A stretch of 64,000 nucleotides of DNA, from NCBI RefSeq assembly GCF_900108945.1, contig NZ_FNYE01000006.1, positions 248,001 through 312,000 of the forward strand, given 5' to 3'. The notes below the pieces were generated by a model, which had not been told where the DNA came from, did no database searches, and worked only from the letters and a program-made list of their open reading frames with translations. This DNA is from Paraburkholderia diazotrophica. Its GTDB lineage: Bacteria; Pseudomonadota; Gammaproteobacteria; Burkholderiales; Burkholderiaceae. This document shows, piece by piece, positions 18,050 to 26,264 of this stretch. The position numbers were made by a program, and so were the translations under genes. Numbering within the stretch: the stretch's first letter is position 1; each line of letters opens with the position of its first letter.

Positions 18050-19135
18050 TCATGTAGTGGGCGCGTCGAAGCCCGCCTTGCGCGCCATCACGATCGCCTG
18101 CGCGCGGCTTTCCACTTCGAGCTTCGAGAAGATGCTCGTGATGTGATTGCGCACGGTCTTCTCGGAGAGACCGAGTCGCGCAGCGATCTGCGCATTGTCG
18201 CGACCGCCCGCGATCAGTTCGACGATCTCGCGCTCGCGCCGCGTGAGCGACGAGAACACCGGGTCGGCCGCATTCGCGGGCGGCAGGAACGCGCGCACTT
18301 CATTGCGCCAGCGCTGCCACGCGGGCTCGCAATCGAGCGTCAGATGGTTGTCGCTTTCGAGCGGCACGAAGCGCGCGCCCGGAATCATGCTGGCAAGCAG
18401 GCGGCTTTCTTCGAACGGCACGCGCGCGTCGCGCACGGCATGCATGACGAGCGTCGGACACTGCACGTGCGGCAGCAGATCGACGACGTCGATGCTATTA
18501 AATACGCGCATGATGCGCGCAGCGTTTTGCGGCGTCGTCGAAATACGTTCGAGTTCGTTGAACCAGCGATGCTGTTCTGCGCTGCCGCCCGGAATGAACT
18601 GCGTGGTGAAGAACTGGCGAAACGCGGGATTGTGCTGGCCCCAGCCGATCTCGGCGAGCTTGATCAGCGTCTGCGCTTCTTCGCGCGACTGCTCCGTGCG
18701 CGAACGGACGAGCCGTCCGCGTGCATAGCCGCCGTGCAGGATCAGATGTGATACGCGCGCGGGAAACGCAACGGCATACGTGATTGCAATCGACGCGCCC
18801 TGCGAAATGCCGAGCAGCGCAAAGCGATCGACGCCGCTCGCATCGATGATGGAGACGAGGTCGTGCTTCCACGCATCGAATGAGATATCCGCGACGTCGT
18901 GATCGGACAGACCGCAGCCGCGCTGGTCGTAGCGGATCAGCGTGTGTTCGCGGCACAGTTCCGCGATCATGTGATGCCAGACGGGACTGTCGGGATCGAA
19001 TTCCAGATGGCTCAGCCAGTTTGCGGCCTTGACGATGGGCGGTCCCTTGCCTGTCGTCGCGTACGCGATGCGCATACCGTCGCGGGCCGTGCACAGCCGT
19101 ATCTGTTGCCTGCAATGCGAGGCGGACGCGGGCAT
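18050..19135 (-). CDS. Alpha/beta-hydrolase fused to LuxR-type DNA-binding domain
   Basis: 361-aa one-component regulator. Residues 12-285 are an alpha/beta-hydrolase fold with nucleophile Ser111 in GISQG, acid Asp236 (VRDARVP) and His264 (SDNHLTL): a complete catalytic triad. Residues 293-361 are a LuxR/GerE helix-turn-helix (LTRREREIVELIAGG, then KTVRNHITSIFSKLEV). The hydrolase part probably senses, and may hydrolyse, an ester or lactone-like ligand (inferred). Start at 19135 has GGGAGG directly upstream; a TTG 8 codons earlier is less likely. The next minus-strand gene downstream encodes the diiron protein. Confidence 0.9.
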   Translation of the reverse strand: MPASASHCRQQIRLCTARDGMRIAYATTGKGPPIVKAANWLSHLEFDPDSPVWHHMIAELCREHTLIRYDQRGCGLSDHDVADISFDAWKHDLVSIIDASGVDRFALLGISQGASIAITYAVAFPARVSHLILHGGYARGRLVRSRTEQSREEAQTLIKLAEIGWGQHNPAFRQFFTTQFIPGGSAEQHRWFNELERISTTPQNAARIMRVFNSIDVVDLLPHVQCPTLVMHAVRDARVPFEESRLLASMIPGARFVPLESDNHLTLDCEPAWQRWRNEVRAFLPPANAADPVFSSLTRREREIVELIAGGRDNAQIAARLGLSEKTVRNHITSIFSKLEVESRAQAIVMARKAGFDAPTT

Positions 19136-19329
19136 GGGCCTCCCGGCGGCGAATGACAAAAGCTTGCGAACAATGCGACGCGCGCTTTCATTGAGCTTAT
19201 CACCGCAGGGATTTTTTGCCGCATGAACACGCGGGCACGCGACGCTTCATCGATAGAAATACGCCGAACGTATGAAGCACGTGACGCATTACGAAGCCAC
19301 GTGAACGCACGGAACGAAGAGCGGCCCGT

Positions 19330-21228
19330 TTACGCGCCGATGCTCCGGGCCGATTTCTCGACGAGCGGCGTAGCCATCGCGCAGGCGGCCTGCACGCATT
19401 GATTGACGAGATCGCCGAATGCGTTCGCGTTGTGCGTGCCGTTCAGCGCGCCCACTTCATCGACGCGCGCCGACTGTCCGCCGATACCGACGATCAGTTG
19501 CGCGCCGGGCGCGCGCTCGCGAATGCGCCGCAACAGATTGCGCAGATAGGGCGGCGCTTCAGGCGCATCGAGCGTGATCACGCAGATGATCGCCGCGCCC
19601 TCGATGCCGAGCGTATCCGCGTGGCCGCGCCTGAAGTGCGCGTAGTTCGTCACGACGGGCGCAAAGCCGCGGCGCGTCAGCAGTTGCAGCGCGATGGCCG
19701 TCGTGACTTCGTCGAATGCGCCGCGGCCCGCCACGCACACGACGCGTTGCGCGGCGGCGTCCTCGGGCAGCACGGCGGGCAGCGCATCGAGCGCATTCGG
19801 ATCGGGCTTGTGCTCCGGCAAGCCGTCGAACTGCTCGAGGTTCTCGACGATATCGACGAGCGTCTCGTTCATCCGCGCGAGCTGTTCGGGCGCGAACACG
19901 CCGCGCAGCGCATCGTTGCGTGCGAGCCGCAAGCCTTCGCGCGCGACGTCGTCGTAGTAGCGCGTGAGCGGCATCTCTCTCAGGAAGCGGTCGGCCTGCA
20001 CGATCGCTTCGTGCGGATCGTCGGCGAGCAGCCGCTGATAAAAATTCTGCGCGGGCGTGAGCGCGGGCTGATCGCCGAGCAGCACCGTCAGGAACTTCAG
20101 ACGCTCCGCATAGCGGCCCAGCGTGACGAGGCACAACGTGAGGGGCGTCGACAGCACGAGGCCGATAGGCCCCCACAGCCAGCTCCAGAAAATCGCCGCG
20201 ACGACGACGGCAAGCGGCGAAAGTCCCGAGCTATGCCCATACAGCAGCGGCTCGACAACCTGGCCGGCGACGACATCGATGGAGACGAACAGCACAAGAG
20301 TCCACACGGCCATCGTCCATTGCGGCTGGATCGCGGCCGCGAGAATCACGGCGAGCAGCCCCGCGATCCATGTGCCGATATACGGCACGAAACGCAACAG
20401 CGCAGTCAGCACGCCGAACAGCAGCGCGCCCGGCACACCGATGATCGCGAGCCCGATCGCGATGGTCGCGCCCGCGCCGAGGTTCACGCCCAGTTGCGCG
20501 ACGAAGTAGCGCGACAGACGGCTCGCGGCATCGTTGATCGCAGTGGTCGTGCGGTGCAGATCGCGCGCGCCGAACAGGCGTATCAGCCGGTCGCGCAGAT
20601 CTTCGCGCTGCAACAGGATGAAGATCGTCACGACGAGCACGATGAACATCGTCTCGAGCGGCCCGACGACAGGCGAGAACACGCGCTGCGCGACCTGCAG
20701 CGGCGACGGAATGGGCTCGTGGACCTCGACGGGCAGCGGCGCCGCGACGGTCGGCTTCTGCGAGCGGCCCGGTTCGTGAGGCGGCGCGGGACGTTCGGGC
20801 GCGACGCGCGCAAGCGCGGAGGCGGCGCGCGTGAGGAGCGCATCGGCGCGCCCGACCGTTTTTTCCTGCACGGTCTCGACCTTGCGCTCGATGGCCGCCT
20901 GATATTGCGGCAGCGAGCTTGCGAGCTGCGCGACCTGCGCGCCGATCAGCGTGCTGACGGCAAGCAGCGTGACGAGAGCTGTGAGCACCGCGACGAAGAT
21001 CGACGGCAATTGTCCGAAATGAAGCCGGCGCAGCAGGCCGACGAGCGGCGCGAGCAAAAAGCTCAGCAGCACCGCGAGCGTGATCGGGATCAGCACCTCG
21101 CGCGCGAAGTACAGCCCGCACACGACGACCACGAACGTAATCACCGACGTGAGACCAAGCAGCCCCGGCGTTCCCGATGGATAGACCCGGTTGCCGGAAG
21201 GCCGTTGCGGGGTGATGGGCAGTTTCAT
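19330..21228 (-). CDS. AI-2E family transporter with C-terminal cytosolic extension
   Basis: 632-aa inner-membrane protein of the AI-2E (PerM/YdiK/TqsA) exporter family. The core shows about eight hydrophobic segments, beginning LGLTSVITFVVVVCGLYFA, with a long amphipathic/coiled loop (about 100-195, rich in Ala, Pro and Glu) and the conserved GPIGLVLSTPLT segment. After the core, at about residue 410, a soluble part of roughly 220 residues follows; its last 130 (VVCVAGRGAFDEV..., VGIGGQ) look like a Rossmann-type or B12-binding-like fold. Typical members are about 350-400 aa. Start at 21228 has only a weak ribosome site. Substrate unknown despite the family name. Confidence 0.85.
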   Translation of the reverse strand: MKLPITPQRPSGNRVYPSGTPGLLGLTSVITFVVVVCGLYFAREVLIPITLAVLLSFLLAPLVGLLRRLHFGQLPSIFVAVLTALVTLLAVSTLIGAQVAQLASSLPQYQAAIERKVETVQEKTVGRADALLTRAASALARVAPERPAPPHEPGRSQKPTVAAPLPVEVHEPIPSPLQVAQRVFSPVVGPLETMFIVLVVTIFILLQREDLRDRLIRLFGARDLHRTTTAINDAASRLSRYFVAQLGVNLGAGATIAIGLAIIGVPGALLFGVLTALLRFVPYIGTWIAGLLAVILAAAIQPQWTMAVWTLVLFVSIDVVAGQVVEPLLYGHSSGLSPLAVVVAAIFWSWLWGPIGLVLSTPLTLCLVTLGRYAERLKFLTVLLGDQPALTPAQNFYQRLLADDPHEAIVQADRFLREMPLTRYYDDVAREGLRLARNDALRGVFAPEQLARMNETLVDIVENLEQFDGLPEHKPDPNALDALPAVLPEDAAAQRVVCVAGRGAFDEVTTAIALQLLTRRGFAPVVTNYAHFRRGHADTLGIEGAAIICVITLDAPEAPPYLRNLLRRIRERAPGAQLIVGIGGQSARVDEVGALNGTHNANAFGDLVNQCVQAACAMATPLVEKSARSIGA

Positions 21229-21640
21229 GACGTCGTCGAAAGAGGGCGCGGCGCGCGGCCCGCAGCAAATTTGTCCCGTGGGACAGGACGGGTTTGCAAG
21301 GCGATGCGCGAGCGCGGTGTGCGGTACAGCTTCACCGTCCGCGCAATCGATGCGCGGCGGCAGCTTGCCTGGGCTTTGCCTGACACGGTTGTTCTCGGCA
21401 TGTTCGTCTGTCGGCGGATGGCGCGCGCCATTGGCGGGCCTGCAACATAAAGCAAGAGACAGGCCGGGCGGAAACGTGCGTCCGGTGCGCATTCGCCGAC
21501 TATTACAGTTTATCAATTGCGCGGCCGGCTTTTGTCTGACGTAGCGAATGGTCGTGTCGGCATAATGCTGGAATTGGCCTGGTGATATTCGCGTTCCGTC
21601 GATTGAGTATCGAGCCATTTACGCAAGGAGGCACATCGAA
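21229..21640. other. Divergent promoter region between AI-2E transporter and MocR regulator
   Basis: 412 bp with no supported gene. A 14-bp palindrome TGTCC-CGTG-GGACA is at 21272-21285, about 44 bp upstream of the transporter start. An AT-rich stretch at 21500-21600 precedes the MocR gene and probably carries its promoter. Confidence 0.5.
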
Positions 21641-23197
21641 ATGCGCCGCGCAACCGAAATCGACATCGCGCTGAACGCGCGGCCCGACGGCATGCCGTTG
21701 CAGCGCTGGCTGTACGGCGAACTGCGCGCGGCGATCCTGGACGGGCGGCTTGCACCGGGCGCGCGCCTGCCCGCAACCCGCGACCTGGCTGCGCGTCATC
21801 GCGTGTCGCGCGGCACGGTGCTGGGCGTGTTCGCGCAACTCGCAGCCGAGGGTTATCTGTCGGGAGCCGTCGGACGCGGCAGCTTCGTCGCGAGCGAACT
21901 GCCGGATGTGCGTATCGAGTCCGCGCCGACGTCAGCGCCCGCGTCGACGCCGGCTTCGGCTGGCGCGCGGGTTGTTCGTCGAGCGGCGAGCGCTGGCCCA
22001 TCCGCTGATGGCGGCAGCAACGCGGGCATCGGTTTGTCCGCGCGTGGACGGCTGCTCGCGCGCAGCACGTTTGCCGTCGAGGGGCGCTCGTTCCCGTCGC
22101 GCGCGTTTCGCCCGAGTCAGCCCGATCTGCAGTCGTTTCCGTTCGCGTTGTGGGCGCGTGTCGCCGCGCGCCGCTCGCGCCAGTCGAACCGCTCGATGCT
22201 CGCGGACGGCGAGGCGCAAGGCTATGCGCCGCTGCGCGAGGCGATTGCCGCGCACGTGCGGGTGACGCGCGGCATCGCGTGTTCGGCGGATCACGTCGCG
22301 ATCGTCGGCAGCGTTCAGCAGGTGCTCGATCTGTCCGCGCGGCTATGGCTCGATCCCGGCGATACGGTGTGGCTCGAAGACCCCGGCTATCCGGGCGCGC
22401 GTCTGCTGTTCGAAGCGGCGGGGGCGCGCATCGCCGCTGTGCCCGTCGATACGAACGGCATCGATGTCGCGGCGGGCCGTCAGCTTGCGCCGCACGCGCG
22501 GCTCGCTTACGTGACGGCGGGGCGGCAGGCGCCGCTCGGTCCCGCGCTTTCTTTGGAGCGGCGGCTCGCGCTGCTCGACTGGGCGCACACGCATCGCGCG
22601 CTCATCATCGAGGATGACTACGACAGCGAATATCGCTTCGAAGGACGTCCGCTTGCCGCGCTCAAGAGTCTCGACAGCGCGGGCCATGTGATCTATTGCG
22701 GCACGTTCAGCAAGCTGCTGTTTCCTGCGCTGCGCATCGCGTATGCGGTGCTGCCCGCGCGTCTCGTCGAGCCGTTCGTCGCGGCGCTGTCGCTGACGAG
22801 CCGCCATGTGCCGCTCGATCAGCAGGCGACGCTGCACGCGTTCATCGCCGAAGGTCACGCGGGCCGGCATGTGCGGCGCATGCGCGAGCTGTATGGCGAG
22901 CGTGCCGGGGCGCTGCGCGAAGCGGCGCGCCGGCATTGGACGGGCCTGCTCGCGTTGCCGCCCATCGTTGCGGGTCTCGATGCGCCCGCGTTCTTGCCCG
23001 TAGGCGCCGACGACGCGCTCGCCGCCCGTCTTGCCGCCGAAGCAGGCATCGAGACGCGGCCGTTGTCGTCGTACTCGGTGCAGCGCGAAGCGCCTGCGGG
23101 TCTCGTGCTGGGCTTCGCGGGCATCGGCGCGCAAGAGATCGATGCGGGCGCGAGAACGCTCGCGCGCGTGTTGCAGCGGATGCTGTACCGCACGTAA
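21641..23197 (+). CDS. MocR/GntR-type regulator with aminotransferase domain
   Basis: 518-aa chimeric regulator. The N-terminal winged helix (about 15-80: LYGELRAAILDGRLAPGARLPATRDLA) is joined by an Ala/Ser/Pro-rich linker (about 88-150) to a fold-type I aminotransferase domain (about 150-515). The PLP-binding lysine is seen in GTFSKLLFPALR. Members such as PdxR and GabR use PLP or a PLP adduct as effector. AAGGAGG precedes the ATG. No vitamin B6 or GABA genes are adjacent, so its target is not evident; the divergent AI-2E transporter is a candidate. Confidence 0.92.
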   Translation: MRRATEIDIALNARPDGMPLQRWLYGELRAAILDGRLAPGARLPATRDLAARHRVSRGTVLGVFAQLAAEGYLSGAVGRGSFVASELPDVRIESAPTSAPASTPASAGARVVRRAASAGPSADGGSNAGIGLSARGRLLARSTFAVEGRSFPSRAFRPSQPDLQSFPFALWARVAARRSRQSNRSMLADGEAQGYAPLREAIAAHVRVTRGIACSADHVAIVGSVQQVLDLSARLWLDPGDTVWLEDPGYPGARLLFEAAGARIAAVPVDTNGIDVAAGRQLAPHARLAYVTAGRQAPLGPALSLERRLALLDWAHTHRALIIEDDYDSEYRFEGRPLAALKSLDSAGHVIYCGTFSKLLFPALRIAYAVLPARLVEPFVAALSLTSRHVPLDQQATLHAFIAEGHAGRHVRRMRELYGERAGALREAARRHWTGLLALPPIVAGLDAPAFLPVGADDALAARLAAEAGIETRPLSSYSVQREAPAGLVLGFAGIGAQEIDAGARTLARVLQRMLYRT

Positions 23198-23228
23198 AGC
23201 GCGGGGGCGAGGGCGTGCGTGTGCCCGT

Positions 23229-23765
23229 TCAGGGCGGCAGCACGAGCGGGCCGCAATCCGAATCGGTGACGAACACGGCGAGCAGTTTTGCGGGCCGTGC
23301 GGGGTCCGGATTCTCTGCGAACTCATGCAGGGTGCCCGGCGGCTCGAACCATGTCTGACCGCTGCGATAGTCGATCGCGGGACCGCCAGCCAGTTGCGAG
23401 CGCACCCTGCCTTCGATCACGAACGCCGTCACCGATCCAGGATGCCGATGCGCGGGCGTGAACGCGCGCGGCGGATAGTCGACGATGACGGTCGTCACGG
23501 ACTTGCCGGGCACGTGCGCCAACGGCTCGCACGATAGCGGACGCACGGTCGTCGCGGGTCGGCGGGCCGCATCGGAAGGCGGCGATGCGTCGCTCAACAG
23601 CGGCGTGCTGCACATCGCCGCGAGCCACTGGAAGGCGGGGCGCGTCGGCAGCGCGGCAAGCGGAGCGAGCGCGAGCAGCGACAGCGTGGCGAGCGTCCGC
23701 ACATGCCGCACATGCCGCACATGCCGCACATGCCGCACGCCGGCGAGCCTGCGTGCGGCGTTCAT
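23229..23765 (-). CDS. Exported cupin-domain protein with repeat-expanded signal peptide
   Basis: 178-aa protein. The N-terminus (MNAARRLAGVRHVRHVRHVR...TLATLSLLALAPLAALP) is a signal peptide or membrane anchor whose basic region is built from an RHV repeat. The rest is a single cupin barrel (VIVDYPPRAFTPAHRHPGSV, then TWFEPPGTLHEFAENP), with His ligands for a metal. Its ATG overlaps the stop of the upstream epimerase gene (ATGA at 23765-23762), so the two are translationally coupled. Likely periplasmic; the ligand is unknown. Confidence 0.8.
   Translation of the reverse strand: MNAARRLAGVRHVRHVRHVRHVRTLATLSLLALAPLAALPTRPAFQWLAAMCSTPLLSDASPPSDAARRPATTVRPLSCEPLAHVPGKSVTTVIVDYPPRAFTPAHRHPGSVTAFVIEGRVRSQLAGGPAIDYRSGQTWFEPPGTLHEFAENPDPARPAKLLAVFVTDSDCGPLVLPP
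23701..23736. repeat. 9-bp tandem repeat, four perfect copies
   Basis: The unit ACATGCCGC is repeated four times without mismatch inside the cupin gene, encoding (on the minus strand) a His-Val-Arg periodicity in the signal-peptide n-region. Unit length is a multiple of three, so copy-number change would alter length but not frame. Confidence 0.95.
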
Positions 23766-24505
23766 CGTTCGACGCCCGCAAGCGGGCGCCGCCAGTTCGC
23801 CGACCAGCCGAGCTCGCGCTTCGCTTTCTCGGTGGACACGACGGGATTGTCTTCGGCAATGTTGAACGTGCCGTGTGCGCCGTGTTGCAATGCGAGCAGC
23901 GCTGCGAACGCCGCTGCGTCGACGTGCAGCGGACTCGCGCCTCGCGCGTGATCGAAGCCCGTGCCTGGCCCATAGAGTTGACCGTAGCGCAGCACCGCGC
24001 CGACGAGCGGCGCCTCCAGCACCTGCGTTTCGAGCGACACGACCCCGCGCACGGTGACGAGCCGGTCGCCTCCCGAATGTATGTCGAGCGGCTGCGTTTC
24101 GTCGTAGGGCTGTGCGCCTTCGCGGTAAGCCCACGCGATGCTCTGCGCGATGAACCGCGTGCTGCCCGCCGATAACGCAGCCGCGAGCAGATTGCGCGTG
24201 CCTTCGTCGCGAATCCGCGCATTGCCTGCGAGCGCGTTCGCCATCTTCGAAGGATCGAGCGCGGGCGGCAGGTCGGTCAGCTGATGGATCACGCACGCGG
24301 GCTGCATGCGCATCAGCGCCTCGCCGAGCGCACGCGCATCGAACACGTCGACGATGACGGGCGCGGCGCCCGCCTGTTCGAGCCGCGCCGCGCGGTCGGG
24401 ACGGCGCGTGCTGCCGTAGACGGTATAGCCCGCGTCGACGAGCAGCGGCACCAGCGCGCTGCCGACAGCCCCCGTTGCGCCCGCAAGAAAGACTTTCGTG
24501 TTCAT
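23762..24505 (-). CDS. NAD(P)-dependent epimerase/dehydratase family protein
   Basis: 247-aa extended short-chain dehydrogenase. The nucleotide-binding loop GATGAVGS is at residues 9-16, and the C-terminal region 'LRYGQLYGPGTGFDHARG' is typical of NAD-dependent epimerases. The usual YxxxK catalytic pair is not clear, as AWAYREGAQPYDET replaces it, so it may be an atypical member. First gene of a two-gene operon with the cupin protein. GGAG lies eight bases before the ATG. Confidence 0.85.
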   Translation of the reverse strand: MNTKVFLAGATGAVGSALVPLLVDAGYTVYGSTRRPDRAARLEQAGAAPVIVDVFDARALGEALMRMQPACVIHQLTDLPPALDPSKMANALAGNARIRDEGTRNLLAAALSAGSTRFIAQSIAWAYREGAQPYDETQPLDIHSGGDRLVTVRGVVSLETQVLEAPLVGAVLRYGQLYGPGTGFDHARGASPLHVDAAAFAALLALQHGAHGTFNIAEDNPVVSTEKAKRELGWSANWRRPLAGVER

Positions 24506-24555
24506 CCGATGATCTCCGTATAGGCCGGACTTGGCAGCCCGTCACACGGAGATTA

Positions 24556-24594
24556 CTGTCGATAATGGCCTGTAGAAAGAGCCATTATCGACAG
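24556..24594. promoter_or_regulatory. Long perfect inverted repeat, candidate operator of epimerase-cupin operon
   Basis: Arms of 14 bp (CTGTCGATAATGGC at 24556-24569 and its exact complement at 24581-24594) flank an 11-nt spacer. It lies 51 bp upstream of the epimerase ATG and 78 bp after the porin stop. Neither side carries a T-tract, so an operator is favoured over a terminator. No regulator gene is adjacent. Confidence 0.6.
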
Positions 24595-24671
24595 AATGCT
24601 TGAGCCAATTTCGGCCAGTGCCGCCACGGAAATGCACCGGGCGTCGCACACCCGATGCATCGCATGCCGCA

Positions 24672-25838
24672 TTAGAACTTGTGGCGAATGCCCAGGTTGA
24701 CCATCTCCTGATGGCTCGTGCCTGCATAGCCATACGAGCCGATCGATGCCTGCGCGTCGGTGACCGTGTTGGTGGTCGCGTCGCGCGTCTGGCCGCTCGC
24801 ATGCTGATACGCGGCCGTCATGTAGAGATCGGTGCGCTTCGACAGCGTGTAGTCTGCGCCGATCGACACCTGGTGGTACGTGGCCGACGTATCGCCGTTC
24901 GAATGCGTGTAGCTATAGCCGGCGCCGAGCAGAATCGCAGGCGACGCCTGATAGTTCAGGAAGCCCTGGCCCGTGTTGTAGCGCTCGTTCGAACCGAACA
25001 CCGAACTGCCGTCGCGGCGATACTGCGCGTTGCTGTAGCCGAGGCCGAACGTGAACGGCCCCAACGCATATTGGCCCGCGACGCGTGCAATGCCGATCGA
25101 GTGAGCCGTCTGATAACCGAGGTTGATCGGGCCGTCGAATGTGCCGTCCGACGTGCTGTTCCATGTCGTGCGAATGCCTTGCGATGCGGGGCTGTTGGTC
25201 GTGTAGTAGTAGCCGGCTGCGAGGCCGAGCGGGCCATTGTTATAGGCGAGTGCGCCGGAATACGACTGCTCGGAGCCCGTGCTGCCCGCGACGCCGCCGA
25301 ACGAGTACATCGCTTCGAACTGAAGTCCCGAGAAGACGGGTGACGTGTACTTCACCGCGTTGTTCACGCGGAAGCTGTTGTCGTAGTTGTCGACGTCGCC
25401 CGGTGTCGCGAACGCGCTGCCGAAGTAGTTGTCGGCGGTGATGCCTTGCACGAGGTCGATCAGCGGGTCGTACTGGCGGCCCAGCGTAATGGAGCCGTAC
25501 TGATCATGCGTCAAGCCGACGAATGCCTGACGTCCGAACAGGCGGCCGCCCTGATTGAGCTTGCCGTTGCTCGGATCGAAGCCGCTTTCCAGTTGAAAGA
25601 TCGCCTTCATGCCGCCGCCAAGATCTTCGCCGCCTTTCAGGCCCCAGCGTGTGCCGGACAGATTGCCTGCGCTGGTATTGCCGAGCGACCACAGGCTGTT
25701 GTTGCCCGATGCGTTGTGAACGTAGGTGATCCCCGTGTCGATCGTGCCGTACAAGGTGACGCTGGTTTGTGCGTGGGCGGTGCTGGCTGTCGCGGCCATC
25801 GCGGCCAGCGACATCATCGAGAGGGCAGTGCGCTTCAT
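24672..25838 (-). CDS. Gram-negative porin, Burkholderia OmpC-like type
   Basis: 388-aa trimeric outer-membrane general porin. A Sec signal peptide (MKRTALSMMSLAAMAATASTAHA, cleavage after AHA near residue 23) is followed by QTSVTLYGTIDTGITYV, the usual first strand. A 16-stranded barrel is expected, with the loop-3 region around YDPLIDLVQGIT. It ends in Phe (IRHKF), the BamA recognition residue. AGGAGAAGAG precedes the ATG at 25838. It would admit small hydrophilic solutes. Confidence 0.95.
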   Translation of the reverse strand: MKRTALSMMSLAAMAATASTAHAQTSVTLYGTIDTGITYVHNASGNNSLWSLGNTSAGNLSGTRWGLKGGEDLGGGMKAIFQLESGFDPSNGKLNQGGRLFGRQAFVGLTHDQYGSITLGRQYDPLIDLVQGITADNYFGSAFATPGDVDNYDNSFRVNNAVKYTSPVFSGLQFEAMYSFGGVAGSTGSEQSYSGALAYNNGPLGLAAGYYYTTNSPASQGIRTTWNSTSDGTFDGPINLGYQTAHSIGIARVAGQYALGPFTFGLGYSNAQYRRDGSSVFGSNERYNTGQGFLNYQASPAILLGAGYSYTHSNGDTSATYHQVSIGADYTLSKRTDLYMTAAYQHASGQTRDATTNTVTDAQASIGSYGYAGTSHQEMVNLGIRHKF

Positions 25839-26196
25839 TCTTCTCTTCTCCTGCGTGTGGGTAATTCAGGTACTTCGTCAGGTACTTCGCGAATGAACGA
25901 GAGACTAAAGGCGCACGCAAGGAATGTAAAAACACCAAAAAGGAGCATTCGATATATTCACAACAGCGAACTGCGGCGATTATTGCGGCCACATACAAAC
26001 TGTATTTCGGCGTGGACGTTTTGTGATGGACATTGCGTCTATTGTTTTTCTCTGGCGCAAGTCAGGGCGAGATGAGATGCGAGATTGAGGTGCATCGCCA
26101 TCCAAATGCGGAATATTGCGGAAACAACGATAGTCCATTTCCTGTTGCGGCGTTTTTTGTTTCGCGCAATGCTCTAGACTTAGCGGTGTTTTATCC

Positions 26197-26252
26197 TGTC
26201 TGCACGCAAGCAGACAACCACGCTTCAACGCGGCCTTGGCCGCGTTTTTTTT
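26197..26252 (+). ncRNA. Candidate small RNA 3' end (hairpin plus terminator) upstream of porin
   Basis: A 7-bp hairpin TGTCTGC / GCAGACA (26197-26203 and 26210-26216) is followed 10 bp later by a perfect 9-bp stem AACGCGGCC / GGCCGCGTT and a run of eight T on the plus strand. Both neighbouring genes lie on the minus strand, so no protein gene accounts for it. The 5' end and promoter are not identifiable; a transcript of about 80-150 nt starting between 26050 and 26180 is a guess. Confidence 0.4.
26227..26252 (+). terminator. Rho-independent terminator on the strand opposite to all adjacent genes
   Basis: Stem AACGCGGCC (26227-26235), loop TT, stem GGCCGCGTT (26238-26246), and T-run to 26252. 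On the minus strand the hairpin is not followed by T, so it does not look like the ben operon terminator. Confidence 0.85.
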
Positions 26253-26264
26253 GCGCGCGCGACT

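Larger units (their letters stand above)
25839..26264. other. AT-rich intergenic region between porin and benD
   Basis: 426 bp, notably AT-rich for this chromosome. The left part must contain the porin promoter (minus strand). The right part carries a 7-bp hairpin and a strong plus-strand terminator, although no plus-strand protein gene lies upstream of it; a small RNA is possible. No supported open reading frame. Confidence 0.55.

Noticed and set aside
19399-21450. 683-residue open frame on the plus strand
   Set aside because: Antisense to the AI-2E transporter; composition dominated by Arg, Ala and Asp, with no recognisable domain.
23701-23736. Possible CRISPR-like array
   Set aside because: Units are 9 bp with no spacers and lie inside a coding region; a simple tandem repeat.
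23229-24545. A single long minus-strand protein joining the cupin and an upstream region
   Set aside because: Only its last part is real (cupin); the rest is an alternative frame over the epimerase gene, whose own frame carries the Rossmann motif. The ATGA overlap explains the arrangement.
24556-24594. Rho-independent terminator for the porin gene
   Set aside because: The stem is strong but no T-run follows in either direction, and it is placed at promoter distance from the epimerase gene. Kept as an operator candidate instead.
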